41,730 nucleotides of DNA from a virus, in the IMG/VR virus record IMGVR_UViG_3300011440_000035, positions 1 to 41,730 of that record; one strand, 5' to 3'. Within the stretch, counting starts at the first letter, position 1. Each line of letters starts with the position of its first letter. The notes beneath the pieces were generated by a model. The model did not search any database, was not told the DNA's origin, and was given only the letters and a program-made list of their open reading frames with translations. Shown here one piece after another: positions 7,549-15,693 of the stretch. A program made the position numbers and the translations under genes.

Positions 7549-8052
7549 CTACTGCTCCGACGCGGGCAGCTCGTTTAAGCGAAGACCGAAGCGAAGGATA
7601 TTCGCGTCGTCTCCCAAGATCGCCGGATACCAAGCAACGAAAGGCATGACCTTTAGATCGAAGTCTTCGGAGAGAAGCTCGAGCGAAGCCTCCGGCCCAA
7701 TGAAAACGGAAGTCTCTTGCAAGCCGTCGAGCCCGCCACCGTTCAGATAGAACATCTGGGCACCCAGCCCGGGGTAAATGCCCTCGGCTGCCATCCAGAA
7801 ATGGCGCCCGCCGATACCAAGGAACCCGTCTCCCTCGTCGCCGAATCCACCAAGTCCCGACACCTCGAGCCAGCGAGAGGTCTCGCCGATCGGCAGTGCC
7901 CAGGATACTTCGGCGAATACGTCGCCGATCTTGTGAGATTCGTTGTGCTGATTCAAGAACACAACAGCTCCACCTCCAGCGATTTCCTGGGCTGCAACTG
8001 GCAGCGCCAAGAACGTAAGCAGCAATGCGCCAAGGAACATCTGCTTTTTCAT
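7549..8052 (-). CDS. Exported beta-rich protein, 167 aa
   Basis: It begins with a clear Sec signal (MKKQ, a Leu-rich core, LPVAA before Gln-Glu). AAAGGAG abuts the first ATG (8058), so the second ATG at 8052 has the better spacing and is preferred. The mature part alternates hydrophobic and polar residues, rich in Gly and aromatics (GGRHFWMAAEG, LRFGLRLNE at the end). It resembles a small outer-membrane beta-barrel or porin-like fold. It is adjacent to the lysis genes; a role in envelope disruption or virion release is inferred only. Confidence 0.65.
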   Translation of the reverse strand: MKKQMFLGALLLTFLALPVAAQEIAGGGAVVFLNQHNESHKIGDVFAEVSWALPIGETSRWLEVSGLGGFGDEGDGFLGIGGRHFWMAAEGIYPGLGAQMFYLNGGGLDGLQETSVFIGPEASLELLSEDFDLKVMPFVAWYPAILGDDANILRFGLRLNELPASEQ

Positions 8053-8070
8053 TTTCATCTCCTTTGGGTT

Positions 8071-8280
8071 TTAGCCAGTGGACTTCTGCGGAACTTCACC
8101 AGTGACAACAGTCTCGACAACCTTTGTCGCTTCTGTGGCCTGCGCATGGCGGATGGTAGCTACAGCACCACCGTTTAGAAATCCGAGAATGCTTACGAAC
8201 AAGTCCGTCGTGATCCATCCCATTGCGTGAAGCCCCGTGGCGATTGCAATTCCAATGGCCACAATATAGCTTTTTCTCAT
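8071..8280 (-). CDS. Putative holin-like membrane protein
   Basis: A 69-aa protein with a short basic N-terminus, a hydrophobic region from residue ~5 to ~40 that could form one or two helices (IVAIGIAIATGL, DLFVSILGFLNGGAV) and a charged C-terminus. Size, topology and position two genes after the endolysin fit a holin. The start ATG 8280 overlaps the tiny gene upstream (ATGA). No holin family signature is visible, so the call rests on context. Confidence 0.5.
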   Translation of the reverse strand: MRKSYIVAIGIAIATGLHAMGWITTDLFVSILGFLNGGAVATIRHAQATEATKVVETVVTGEVPQKSTG

Positions 8281-8354
8281 GTCATATCCCCTTCGTCGTC
8301 AAGATCGTCATCATCATCTTCAGGATCGGGAATCGGCCGCGGATCACGTGTCAT
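8277..8354 (-). CDS. 25-aa acidic micro-gene in lysis cassette
   Basis: ATG 8354 overlaps the endolysin stop (ATGA) and has AAGGAGAAGG at ideal distance inside the endolysin 3' end. Its TGA overlaps the next ATG (ATGA). The peptide is very acidic, with a DDDDDLDDEGD stretch. Ribosome site and double coupling argue that it is translated, either for its own product or to couple endolysin and holin translation. Confidence 0.5.
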   Translation of the reverse strand: MTRDPRPIPDPEDDDDDLDDEGDMT

Positions 8355-8905
8355 GCTACCTTCTCCTTGAATTGAGAGATTGCGAGACTCGGCATGGATA
8401 GCGTCCCTTGTTTGTCCCACTGCACGTGGCACTTCTCCCCCTTCAGCTTCGTTCCGCCAATCCTCCACCTCCCGGACCAGGAGAGCCCTTCTTTTTCTGC
8501 GAGAGCACCCAGAAGCCCATAGAGCTGATCGTCTGCCCATTGCGGTTTCCCTCCGATCGTTGGAACGAAATCCACAGCAAGTCCACCCCGCCTGCCATCC
8601 ACTGCGAAGCCATGATGAAACGAGAACCCCGGCTTCGCATTGGTGAGTGCTGCCCTCTCCGGCTTTCCAGTTACCCGATGGAACGCCGCCGCGCACTCGA
8701 CCAATCCCGCATCCTTCAACCACACTCGCGCACCTTCCACTTCCGCTATGCTTCGCCCATGCGAGTAGAGCTCCGCTTGCTCTTCCAGATCGCGGTGCGT
8801 GCAGTAGATAAGAAACGGGATCCGCGCTTTTTTCGATGCGTCTACCCACTTCAAGACCAGCCCCTTCATGATCGGATGCAACTCGTCCAGCGAACGTGAG
8901 GCCAT
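8351..8905 (-). CDS. Endolysin, M15-type peptidase
   Basis: 184 aa from ATG 8905, the first Met that matches the family N-terminus (SRSLDELHP). Features of the VanY/L-Ala-D-Glu peptidase M15 fold: LIYCTHRDLEEQ (residues ~33-44), SFHH (95-98) leading through a small loop to GLAVDF (Asp112), and CHVQW (159-163) near the C-terminus. These provide the expected His/Asp/His zinc ligands. The motif GFAVD before GLAVD looks like a small insertion between the first His and the Asp. It would cleave peptidoglycan stem peptides at lysis. It has no signal peptide, so it needs a holin. Confidence 0.85.
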   Translation of the reverse strand: MASRSLDELHPIMKGLVLKWVDASKKARIPFLIYCTHRDLEEQAELYSHGRSIAEVEGARVWLKDAGLVECAAAFHRVTGKPERAALTNAKPGFSFHHGFAVDGRRGGLAVDFVPTIGGKPQWADDQLYGLLGALAEKEGLSWSGRWRIGGTKLKGEKCHVQWDKQGTLSMPSLAISQFKEKVA

Positions 8906-8910
8906 TCCCC

Positions 8911-9336
8911 CTACCCCCTTGTCAGTGCATAGGCCGCAATGAGCGCCCCCGCTACTGCAATAGCTCGTCCCCACCCGTCAATCATGCCCTTCGCCCTACC
9001 CTCTTCTCGACCTTGGCTATTCATCCGCCGGTTCTCGTCTTGGTCCTGCTTGTCCATGCGTTTGGTCATCGCCTCGAAGAGAACCTGTGCTTCAGATCTA
9101 GGCATGTACGTACGCTGGTGTTCATTGAGAGCATTCCTCCACTCGTTTGTTCCTTCCAATCTCTTCTCGATGGACAGTTCCGCTTTTGAATTGGCCACTT
9201 GAGCATTCGCGATAGCAATGGCAATGGCTTCTTTGTTCGCCTGGTGCCTCTGTTCGTATCTCTTGTCGTGGTCAGCAATTAACACGGTGAGATACTCCTT
9301 GAGAGTGTCTACAGTCCATTGCGAGCTCGAATCCAT
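8911..9336 (-). CDS. Coiled-coil protein with C-terminal TM anchor
   Basis: 141 aa. Residues ~10-105 are a charged helix typical of coiled coils (YEQRHQANKEAIA, KAELSIEKRLEG, NEHQRTYMPRSE). Residues ~120-138 form a membrane segment (IAVAGALIAAYAL). This layout recurs in lysis regions of many metagenomic siphoviruses just upstream of the endolysin, function unknown. Stop and endolysin start are 5 bases apart. It could be a holin/antiholin partner or a spanin-like factor. Confidence 0.6.
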   Translation of the reverse strand: MDSSSQWTVDTLKEYLTVLIADHDKRYEQRHQANKEAIAIAIANAQVANSKAELSIEKRLEGTNEWRNALNEHQRTYMPRSEAQVLFEAMTKRMDKQDQDENRRMNSQGREEGRAKGMIDGWGRAIAVAGALIAAYALTRG

Positions 9337-9353
9337 TGCTTTACCCCGTTGTC

Positions 9354-9812
9354 CTAGTCAATTGCATGCAGTACGATCTTGCGTCCTTCTTGTACCGAAG
9401 TTGATCCTGTTGCCGATGGCCCGCCCTGCCAGACCCTTGTGATCCAATGGCTGTTTACAACATCACGTTCGTGCTCAACCATCCACTGCTCTTGTGCGGT
9501 CGGGCATTCGTTTACAAGCATGTCGCCCCAGTGGCCTGCATTTGTAAACTGCCCCCGCGCCGTGGCCGACTCAATCGTAGCACTGAAAGCTGGGCACGCC
9601 GAGGAGGAGAACAGATCCGTTCCGCCCAGTGCTCCTGTCGTCGTCCAGCGCACCAGGGTGAGTGGCCCAAATAGCTGTGCCTCGATTTGGTAATACTTTC
9701 GCTCTTGGAGTCGAGCCTTGGCCATCACTCCGGCGGAATGCGGAGTCCAGTAAAGAACCGGACCCGTCGCTGCACCCGCACCTCCACCGCCAAAGAGAAG
9801 TAGGAGACTCAT
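9354..9812 (-). CDS. Putative virion protein, 152 aa
   Basis: The start is taken at ATG 9812 (ATGA overlap with the upstream gene), giving the N-terminus MSLLLLFGGGGAGAATGP, a Gly-rich start seen in small phage structural proteins next to beta-sandwich proteins. The longer reading to 9929 overlaps the upstream gene. The body is beta-rich with three cysteines. No enzyme motif. It is likely a minor virion or fibre-associated protein. Confidence 0.55.
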   Translation of the reverse strand: MSLLLLFGGGGAGAATGPVLYWTPHSAGVMAKARLQERKYYQIEAQLFGPLTLVRWTTTGALGGTDLFSSSACPAFSATIESATARGQFTNAGHWGDMLVNECPTAQEQWMVEHERDVVNSHWITRVWQGGPSATGSTSVQEGRKIVLHAID

Positions 9813-10510
9813 GGCGCACCTTGTACGCCGAAGAACCCGCCCGCGTCTGGTAGCATTGTTGGGCCAGACCCAGCAACGTACGCTTCTAGAACAATGACTC
9901 CCCAGGCCGCTGCTGAGGCGGACCCCCAAGTGATTGAGGTTCCGGTCTCACCGGACACTCGATTGCAACATTCGATCCCAACAGTCGGCGCGGCATATCC
10001 GGTGTCGCAGCCATTAGTTTCAGTCCAGCTTGCGGGGGGGGTCAGTGCCGCAGGGTTGGCGAGATTTGTAGCAAAGCCAAGACCACAATTCCCCGTAAGC
10101 ATGGCCGTCGGAAAATCCGCTTCTGGAGTTCCGTTGACGAGATCTCCGGCAGTTGTTACCTGCCGAATGTAAACGCCCTCACCGCCCGTCAAGCAGGCGA
10201 CATGGACACCGACGCCAGTGGCCGCATCACCAACGCAGCTAAATGTCAGCGTGGTGGATACGGCAGCGGCAAGCCGATTGGCGACAAAGCAATAAATTCG
10301 ATGCTGGCTTGTCGCGCCACATGACCGACTGGCGATCCGCTCGAAGCCGATCCCCTGGTTGTCGGTCAACTCGCCAGCAGCGACTGTGCCAGTCGCCAAA
10401 ACAAATACCACCAGGAAAGAGCTGGCCACAGGAGTAAAGGCAGTTACCGGGTAGGCATCCTGGTCGGTGGAATCAGTGAAGGTGATGCCAGTTGCTACGG
10501 TGATTGGCAT
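9809..10510 (-). CDS. Beta-sandwich virion surface protein
   Basis: 233 aa, Ala/Thr/Ser/Gly-rich with alternating beta pattern and conserved cysteines (SRSCGAT, CFVANRL, CGLGFATN, CDTGYAA). The ending WGVIVLEAYV resembles the C-terminal domain of the 4642-6873 fibre protein (WGMICMEV), so the two share a domain type. It probably forms part of the adsorption apparatus. The ATG lies 4 bases after the upstream gene's stop. Confidence 0.6.
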   Translation of the reverse strand: MPITVATGITFTDSTDQDAYPVTAFTPVASSFLVVFVLATGTVAAGELTDNQGIGFERIASRSCGATSQHRIYCFVANRLAAAVSTTLTFSCVGDAATGVGVHVACLTGGEGVYIRQVTTAGDLVNGTPEADFPTAMLTGNCGLGFATNLANPAALTPPASWTETNGCDTGYAAPTVGIECCNRVSGETGTSITWGSASAAAWGVIVLEAYVAGSGPTMLPDAGGFFGVQGAP

Positions 10511-10513
10511 TGC

Positions 10514-11347
10514 TTACCACTCGAAGTATTTGACGCAGATGTCCACAGACAGGTTCCCGTCCGTGGTGACGTGCAGCTCATGGTCAGCGGTCAGACAGTA
10601 GTCTGGTGTCGCCGGCGTGTATACAATCCCCGGCTTGCTCGTCGTGCTCGGCGCAAAAGATGCAATGACGATGGCCTGGTCAGTTCCTGCCGTGTACGTC
10701 GTGTCCGCATTCGCACCGAACCAAAGGATCAAGCGAGCTCCGGTCGTGGCATACGTGCCGACGACAATGGACTTGATCGCAAGCCTCTTCCCCGCAGTCG
10801 GGTCGATGATGACCGCGCCGGTCTGTGTGGTGGTGTAGTTCACCGCAACGGACTTGAACATCTCGGGAGGAATGTCCGTTACGAAGCCGCGGCCCATGAG
10901 ATCCGCCTGTCCATCGACTCGATCGTTCGCAGCAGATGCCGCCGCTAGTACCGTCACCGCTCGATAGCCGATCTTGTGGGGGTTGCCGGCGTCGGCAGCA
11001 TCGTGCGCAACCCCGCCGCCCGTGAGCGTTGTAAGCGTCGCCAACGTCTGCGCTGTGGCGATCTCCACGGCTCCGATGGTAACGCCCGCATTCGCGGTGA
11101 GCTTCCCAATCCCGGCCGTACCGGCACCGAGCACCACCGCCTCCGAATCGAGCGTCACCTTTACATCCGCATGGTCCGAAGCCAGCACCACGGGGATGCT
11201 CTCCGCCGCGAGTTGCGGTCCAGCATCAACGATGTTGTCGAGCGCGGTGGCCGCACCAAGCCCAATCTTCATCACCTGATATTCGGTCGTCCCGACTAGG
11301 TCGGTACCAATATCGGTGCCAACTCCCGGCGTGATTGGAACTGCCAT
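10514..11347 (-). CDS. Virion structural protein, 277 aa
   Basis: Typical phage virion protein found with tail tip genes: an Ala/Thr/Val-rich N-terminal half with AESIPVVLASDHADV, a junction GNPHKIGYRAV and a beta-rich C-terminal domain ending in CVKYFEW. The start ATG 11347 follows GGAGGAGGGGAC. No catalytic motif. It is likely a fibre or baseplate-associated protein. Confidence 0.65.
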   Translation of the reverse strand: MAVPITPGVGTDIGTDLVGTTEYQVMKIGLGAATALDNIVDAGPQLAAESIPVVLASDHADVKVTLDSEAVVLGAGTAGIGKLTANAGVTIGAVEIATAQTLATLTTLTGGGVAHDAADAGNPHKIGYRAVTVLAAASAANDRVDGQADLMGRGFVTDIPPEMFKSVAVNYTTTQTGAVIIDPTAGKRLAIKSIVVGTYATTGARLILWFGANADTTYTAGTDQAIVIASFAPSTTSKPGIVYTPATPDYCLTADHELHVTTDGNLSVDICVKYFEW

Positions 11348-11366
11348 TGTCCCCTCCTCCTCCCCC

Positions 11367-12527
11367 TTACGGAGACTTCCCTAAAACAAAGTATGCAAAG
11401 TGTCGTGTCGTAGCTGCGTCATTGAAGATGTTGACGCGCCACTTTCCGCCTGATCGTTCAACTCTCGACTCATATTGAAACAGGTTGCCACTTACGTCTT
11501 GGATCGACGTGCCATTCGATAGGGTTCCCGAGATGTTCACAAAGCCCATACCTCGGCTCGATGGTTTCCAGTCCGCCTCGGATGCTGGCGTCGTCGCCAA
11601 AGTTTGATGCCCCAAGATCCACGCCGTCGGGGGAAAGGTCGAGTCGAAGATGTTCGCCCCCCCGGACGTTCCGCCAACAGTCAGCCAGAGCACGGTAAAC
11701 GCACCCGCGGCTGCGACCACCCCTTCGCGCCCCGCAATGCGCTGATTCTCGATGGCGAGCGAGCCAGACGATAGGTAGCCCTGTTGTCCGAAAAGCAACT
11801 CTACTTTGTAATGACCCGGCGTCCCTGACACTCCCACCTCGCGAGAGGTTGAGCCGTGCAATCCAGAAAGTTGTCCCACAAAGTCGGTGATAATCGTTTT
11901 GTTCTGCGCCGCCGCCCCGTTAGTATAGTAACTAACAGATACCACCCAGTGCGGCACTGGCTCCTTTTCCAGTCGCATACTGTAGGAGACCATTACACGA
12001 TTCAACATCTCGGAGATTGCGCGCTGTCCTACTCCAAGATCCGTCCAGTACGGAACGTCTGAGGAATAAGCGCCCACTCGATCCACGTTGTCAGCGCTCT
12101 GTTGCGCGCGCTGCACCACGAGCGGGACTACGTTCGGGTCAATGAATGGGACGTTGTCCTCGTCGAGGAGTCGAACCTCGAGCGTCGTGTTTGCCTCGTG
12201 GAACGTACCCACTCGGCAGATGCGCTTTTGATCGACGTGCATTGAAGAAGCCATGATCGTGGTCGTGGCCGCCTCGCGTGCCGAAGCCCACACCGGCATT
12301 GGCACCCCCTTCGCCTCGGAGTAGACCCCAAGGAACGGGTTGACAATGAAGTGGATGACCAGGTGATCTTGACTATATGGATTGTTCGTCGCTTCCCAGA
12401 AGTGCCCGCCGCCCGTGTACTTGTACCTCTTCCCCTCGATGACGTAGATGGCCCCGACAATGGGAAGCTGACTCACCTCGTACGTTCCGCCGCGCGTCCA
12501 TCCCGTCGGAGGGTAGAGGCTGCTCAT
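11367..12527 (-). CDS. Tail tip/fibre protein, 386 aa
   Basis: The start is set at ATG 12527 (ATGA overlap with the upstream gene). The preceding 30 in-frame codons overlap that gene and look like a shadow. The N-terminus (SSLYPPTGWTRGG, KRYKYTGGGHFWEA) and body are beta-rich, with aromatic clusters (WVVSVSYYTNGA) and a C-terminal Ig/lectin-like pattern. No family named. Position after two tail-tip proteins suggests an adsorption component. Confidence 0.6.
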   Translation of the reverse strand: MSSLYPPTGWTRGGTYEVSQLPIVGAIYVIEGKRYKYTGGGHFWEATNNPYSQDHLVIHFIVNPFLGVYSEAKGVPMPVWASAREAATTTIMASSMHVDQKRICRVGTFHEANTTLEVRLLDEDNVPFIDPNVVPLVVQRAQQSADNVDRVGAYSSDVPYWTDLGVGQRAISEMLNRVMVSYSMRLEKEPVPHWVVSVSYYTNGAAAQNKTIITDFVGQLSGLHGSTSREVGVSGTPGHYKVELLFGQQGYLSSGSLAIENQRIAGREGVVAAAGAFTVLWLTVGGTSGGANIFDSTFPPTAWILGHQTLATTPASEADWKPSSRGMGFVNISGTLSNGTSIQDVSGNLFQYESRVERSGGKWRVNIFNDAATTRHFAYFVLGKSP

Positions 12528-13756
12528 AGGAGGACCGCCGCTCCTCCCCACGTAGTCGAACCCCAGGCGGCAAAGTCCCCCTCGATGATCGAGGACTCGT
12601 GGGCTTCGCGAACGCACTCAAGCCGCGTCGCGGGAAACTGGAACGTCTTGCTGGTCACTCGATATGTGGACTGAACGTTGTTGATTGGATCGAGAGCGTT
12701 TACCCGATCGTCAATCTCGACCAGCATCGCCTGCGGGCCGGCCGTGAACGACAGCACTTTGGGATAGTTCTTGTTGGCCGTGTAGAGCACAAAGGCTCCG
12801 AGCCGAGCGCATCGACCATACTTGACAAGCGGTAAGTCCACGTTCTTGGTGACGCGCCCAACTAGTGCCTCCTCAGATTCGACGCGCCAGGCAACGGAGG
12901 ATCCTCCATAGTGTGCAATGACTTCCGTTGCTACCAAGTCCTGACCAATGATGTAGCGCCAGTCTGTGGCGTTGTCTGTAGTGAATACTTCCGGCCAAAG
13001 ATCCCGCGGGAGCGCACTCGAACCGAACACCGAGGGCCACTCAGTCGCCAGATGGTAGGAGCCATCCGCACGCGGCACGATCGTGCCGAGCATGGACGCC
13101 GCCATGATCTTGACCGCCTGGGCCACCGTCGTTCCGGATTCGATCGTGCCGTAACAAATCCAATCGAGCTCCGAGAGCAGCTCGTTGATGGTGGTCCACG
13201 TAGGCGTGAAGTCGCCTGTGGTCAGCCCAGGCACGTAGGCAAGCAAGACCTTGCTCGTCGCGTCGCCGAGATCGCTCGTGTAGTCGGAGACACCGTGACC
13301 GTGCTTTGGCTTGATTGAGACGGTTTCGGCCAGTTGCATTGCCTGTAGCTTGGTGTAGGCATCCACCAGATCGATGTTAATGGCCCCAGGCTCGCAGGTG
13401 AATTCCTCGACGAAGCCCGTGTACACCGGCACATATTCGATAGACCCGTCGGCACGAGTGATCCCACAGTCGATGATGACCTTGCCGCCCAAGTAGTCGA
13501 AGGGCCGAAGATCACCTAAATAGGAACCCGTGCCCAAGGGCGAGAACATCCCGTCGTCGTTGGTGAGTCGAAGTACAATTGGCGCGGCTGCGTACCCTTC
13601 GAGATAGGGTCGAAATCCCCACGAGACCTGCGGAAAGGAGTCGAGCCGAGTGGTAATGTCGAGCGATCCACCTTGCAGCTCCCATCTCACGCGAGGTGTC
13701 ATGGTGACCTGAGGCGCACGGATCGCTACCGCCGTCGCCGCCTCTACCTGGATCAC
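12524..13756 (-). CDS. Tail hub/tip protein
   Basis: 410 aa. VLRLTNDDGMFSPLG (residues ~61-75) and VPVYTGFVEEF are typical of siphovirus tail hub proteins that follow the distal tail protein. The rest is beta-rich with one long domain (residues ~190-330). It overlaps the upstream gene by ATGA, as does its downstream neighbour. It likely sits at the tail end and links the tube to fibres. Confidence 0.65.
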   Translation of the reverse strand: MIQVEAATAVAIRAPQVTMTPRVRWELQGGSLDITTRLDSFPQVSWGFRPYLEGYAAAPIVLRLTNDDGMFSPLGTGSYLGDLRPFDYLGGKVIIDCGITRADGSIEYVPVYTGFVEEFTCEPGAINIDLVDAYTKLQAMQLAETVSIKPKHGHGVSDYTSDLGDATSKVLLAYVPGLTTGDFTPTWTTINELLSELDWICYGTIESGTTVAQAVKIMAASMLGTIVPRADGSYHLATEWPSVFGSSALPRDLWPEVFTTDNATDWRYIIGQDLVATEVIAHYGGSSVAWRVESEEALVGRVTKNVDLPLVKYGRCARLGAFVLYTANKNYPKVLSFTAGPQAMLVEIDDRVNALDPINNVQSTYRVTSKTFQFPATRLECVREAHESSIIEGDFAAWGSTTWGGAAVLL

Positions 13757-15693
13757 GTCACACCAAGGAGTGCCGCATCCTCGCGCCCGCCTTCGATCAG
13801 GGTAAAGTCGGCAAGCCAGATGTCCGGTCGAGCCACGGAAAGCCAGTGGTCGCGCGGATCGACGATCTCAAAGAAGCGACCACCCGCCTCGAGCTCCAAG
13901 AATCGCGCCTCGTCGTTCCCGTACCGTTCGTAGATGGTAAACACTTCCGCCGCGGCCTTGGCTTCCGAGTCGATGCGCAGGTTCGAGAAGCGGATGGCGT
14001 GCTGCCCCTGGCCTGCCCCCGTGCGCAGGAAGTCGAAAGCCGCCCCCCAGTTTTTGGACCAGTTGGCAGCGGCCAGCGTGCCCGTTCCGATTGAAGAGCC
14101 ATTTGCGTAGATGACAACTACCATGTTGTTCGCCGTGGACCGATCCCAGGTTACAGCGATGTGGTAATTGGTGTTGGCGGCTAAGTCGATGGCCCCAACG
14201 ACAGCGGTCCCGGCTGAGATCGCAGTAAACTCCATTTCGGAACCTGCCGCGTCATATCGAATGGAGAAGTCCCCGTCCGTAGTCTCGAGGAGTCGGTAGA
14301 AGGAGCTTCCAGCATCGCCCGGCCAGAAGAGGTCAAAGGAGAGCGTGCCCTCAGTCATGGGGATTTGCTGGTCAAAGACCAGCGTTTCAGCACTTCGCGC
14401 AGCGGTCCCGCCCTCGGTCTGGATCAACGCCGTGGGGACAAATCCCGTCTCAAATTGCATGGCCGAGATGTAGACGACTGAATCCTCCGTCGCTCCAAGC
14501 GAGATGTCGCCCACCGTGTCGCCTCCGACCGTGGCCGCGGTCACCGTACAGCGCTGCCATGTGTCGGTGAGCGTAAACGCGACGGTCCCCCGGTTGTTCG
14601 ATGCAGCGCCCGCCCCCGCGCGTAAGTTCACATTCACGGCGCCGCGCCCCCTTAGATACACCTGGCAGGTGTACGTGACGGAGGCGGACACCGTAACGTC
14701 TGCGCTCGAGATGGAGTTGCCCGAAGCCGGTTCCCAGCGCAGCACACCCGGCGTGTAGTTCGTGGACCAGTGCGTATCGTCCGGGTCGAGCACGCCCTTG
14801 ACTGCGGTGTCCCAGGTGAGCGTTCCCGTGCCCGACCAGGAGAGCGTCCCGGACTTTGGGTGGAAGTTCGTGAAGAGGTTGGTGGCCCCCAAGCCCATCT
14901 CGATCGCATTGGCAAGCCGCCCAGCGCCGTAACGGGGAACACCCGTAGCAACGGAGCGCCATAGGCTCGATCGGCGATCCTGGTACGTTGCGACGCTTCC
15001 ACGCGCGAACGTGCCATATGGACCAACTAGCGGAAGCAGCCCGTCATTGGTCGGGTGCGCCGTTCCTCCGCGCCAGTAGAAAACTGTCGTCTCATCGAAG
15101 TTGTCAGCGAAGGAGAGGAGCGAGCGCCGCCCCTCCCAGAGTCGAAGCGTATCCGCCGCGGAGAAGTCCAGGTAGTCGATCATGGCCGTAATGGCACGCA
15201 GGTTCGCCTGCGGGACTCGAGCCCTTTTCCCGGTGAACGATCGGTGCGTTGTGTCGAGCGAGGAACGGGTCATCTCGGTTACTTGGATGTCCACAGGGAG
15301 CGCTGTCCCCTCCACGATCTTGTGGTCTTTGGCAATGCGATTGGCCGCGGTCATTACAACGGTCAGCGTGTGCCCGGTGACGAAGGTACCCGCAGGGAAT
15401 GCGACCGAAACTCCCTCGTCGAAGTAAACAACATCGTTGGCCGCATATGAATGCGCCGTCCCGAGCTGGAGCTTCCCGGAGTTCGAGCCGGCAGACCAGG
15501 CCACGACGATCGACGCTGCGGTACCAATGAGTCCGCCTGTTACAACGAGCAGCGTATACGTTCTGGTCGTGGCACCCAGGTACGTGCCCGTGAACGCGGG
15601 TACGGGATCGGTCCCCGCCGAGGACCAGGCCGAGGGCGTACCGATGGAGCCCCGCCGCTCTGGTGCTGTCTGGAGAGCCAAGACGAACGTCAC
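13753..15693 (-). CDS. Distal tail protein with carbohydrate-binding domains
   Basis: 646 aa, directly after the tape measure, where the distal tail protein usually lies. The N-terminal ~270 residues carry the tail-binding part (TMIDYLDF-like ring, LRLWEGRRSLLSFADNF). Residues ~275-430 look like a CBM4/9-like beta-sandwich (FHPKSGTLSWSG, YISAMQFETG). Residues ~440-590 look like a LamG/concanavalin-like domain (MTEGTLSFDLFWPGD, NYHIAVTWDRS). This suggests glycan contact at the tail tip. It overlaps its neighbours by ATGA. Confidence 0.7.
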   Translation of the reverse strand: MTFVLALQTAPERRGSIGTPSAWSSAGTDPVPAFTGTYLGATTRTYTLLVVTGGLIGTAASIVVAWSAGSNSGKLQLGTAHSYAANDVVYFDEGVSVAFPAGTFVTGHTLTVVMTAANRIAKDHKIVEGTALPVDIQVTEMTRSSLDTTHRSFTGKRARVPQANLRAITAMIDYLDFSAADTLRLWEGRRSLLSFADNFDETTVFYWRGGTAHPTNDGLLPLVGPYGTFARGSVATYQDRRSSLWRSVATGVPRYGAGRLANAIEMGLGATNLFTNFHPKSGTLSWSGTGTLTWDTAVKGVLDPDDTHWSTNYTPGVLRWEPASGNSISSADVTVSASVTYTCQVYLRGRGAVNVNLRAGAGAASNNRGTVAFTLTDTWQRCTVTAATVGGDTVGDISLGATEDSVVYISAMQFETGFVPTALIQTEGGTAARSAETLVFDQQIPMTEGTLSFDLFWPGDAGSSFYRLLETTDGDFSIRYDAAGSEMEFTAISAGTAVVGAIDLAANTNYHIAVTWDRSTANNMVVVIYANGSSIGTGTLAAANWSKNWGAAFDFLRTGAGQGQHAIRFSNLRIDSEAKAAAEVFTIYERYGNDEARFLELEAGGRFFEIVDPRDHWLSVARPDIWLADFTLIEGGREDAALLGVT

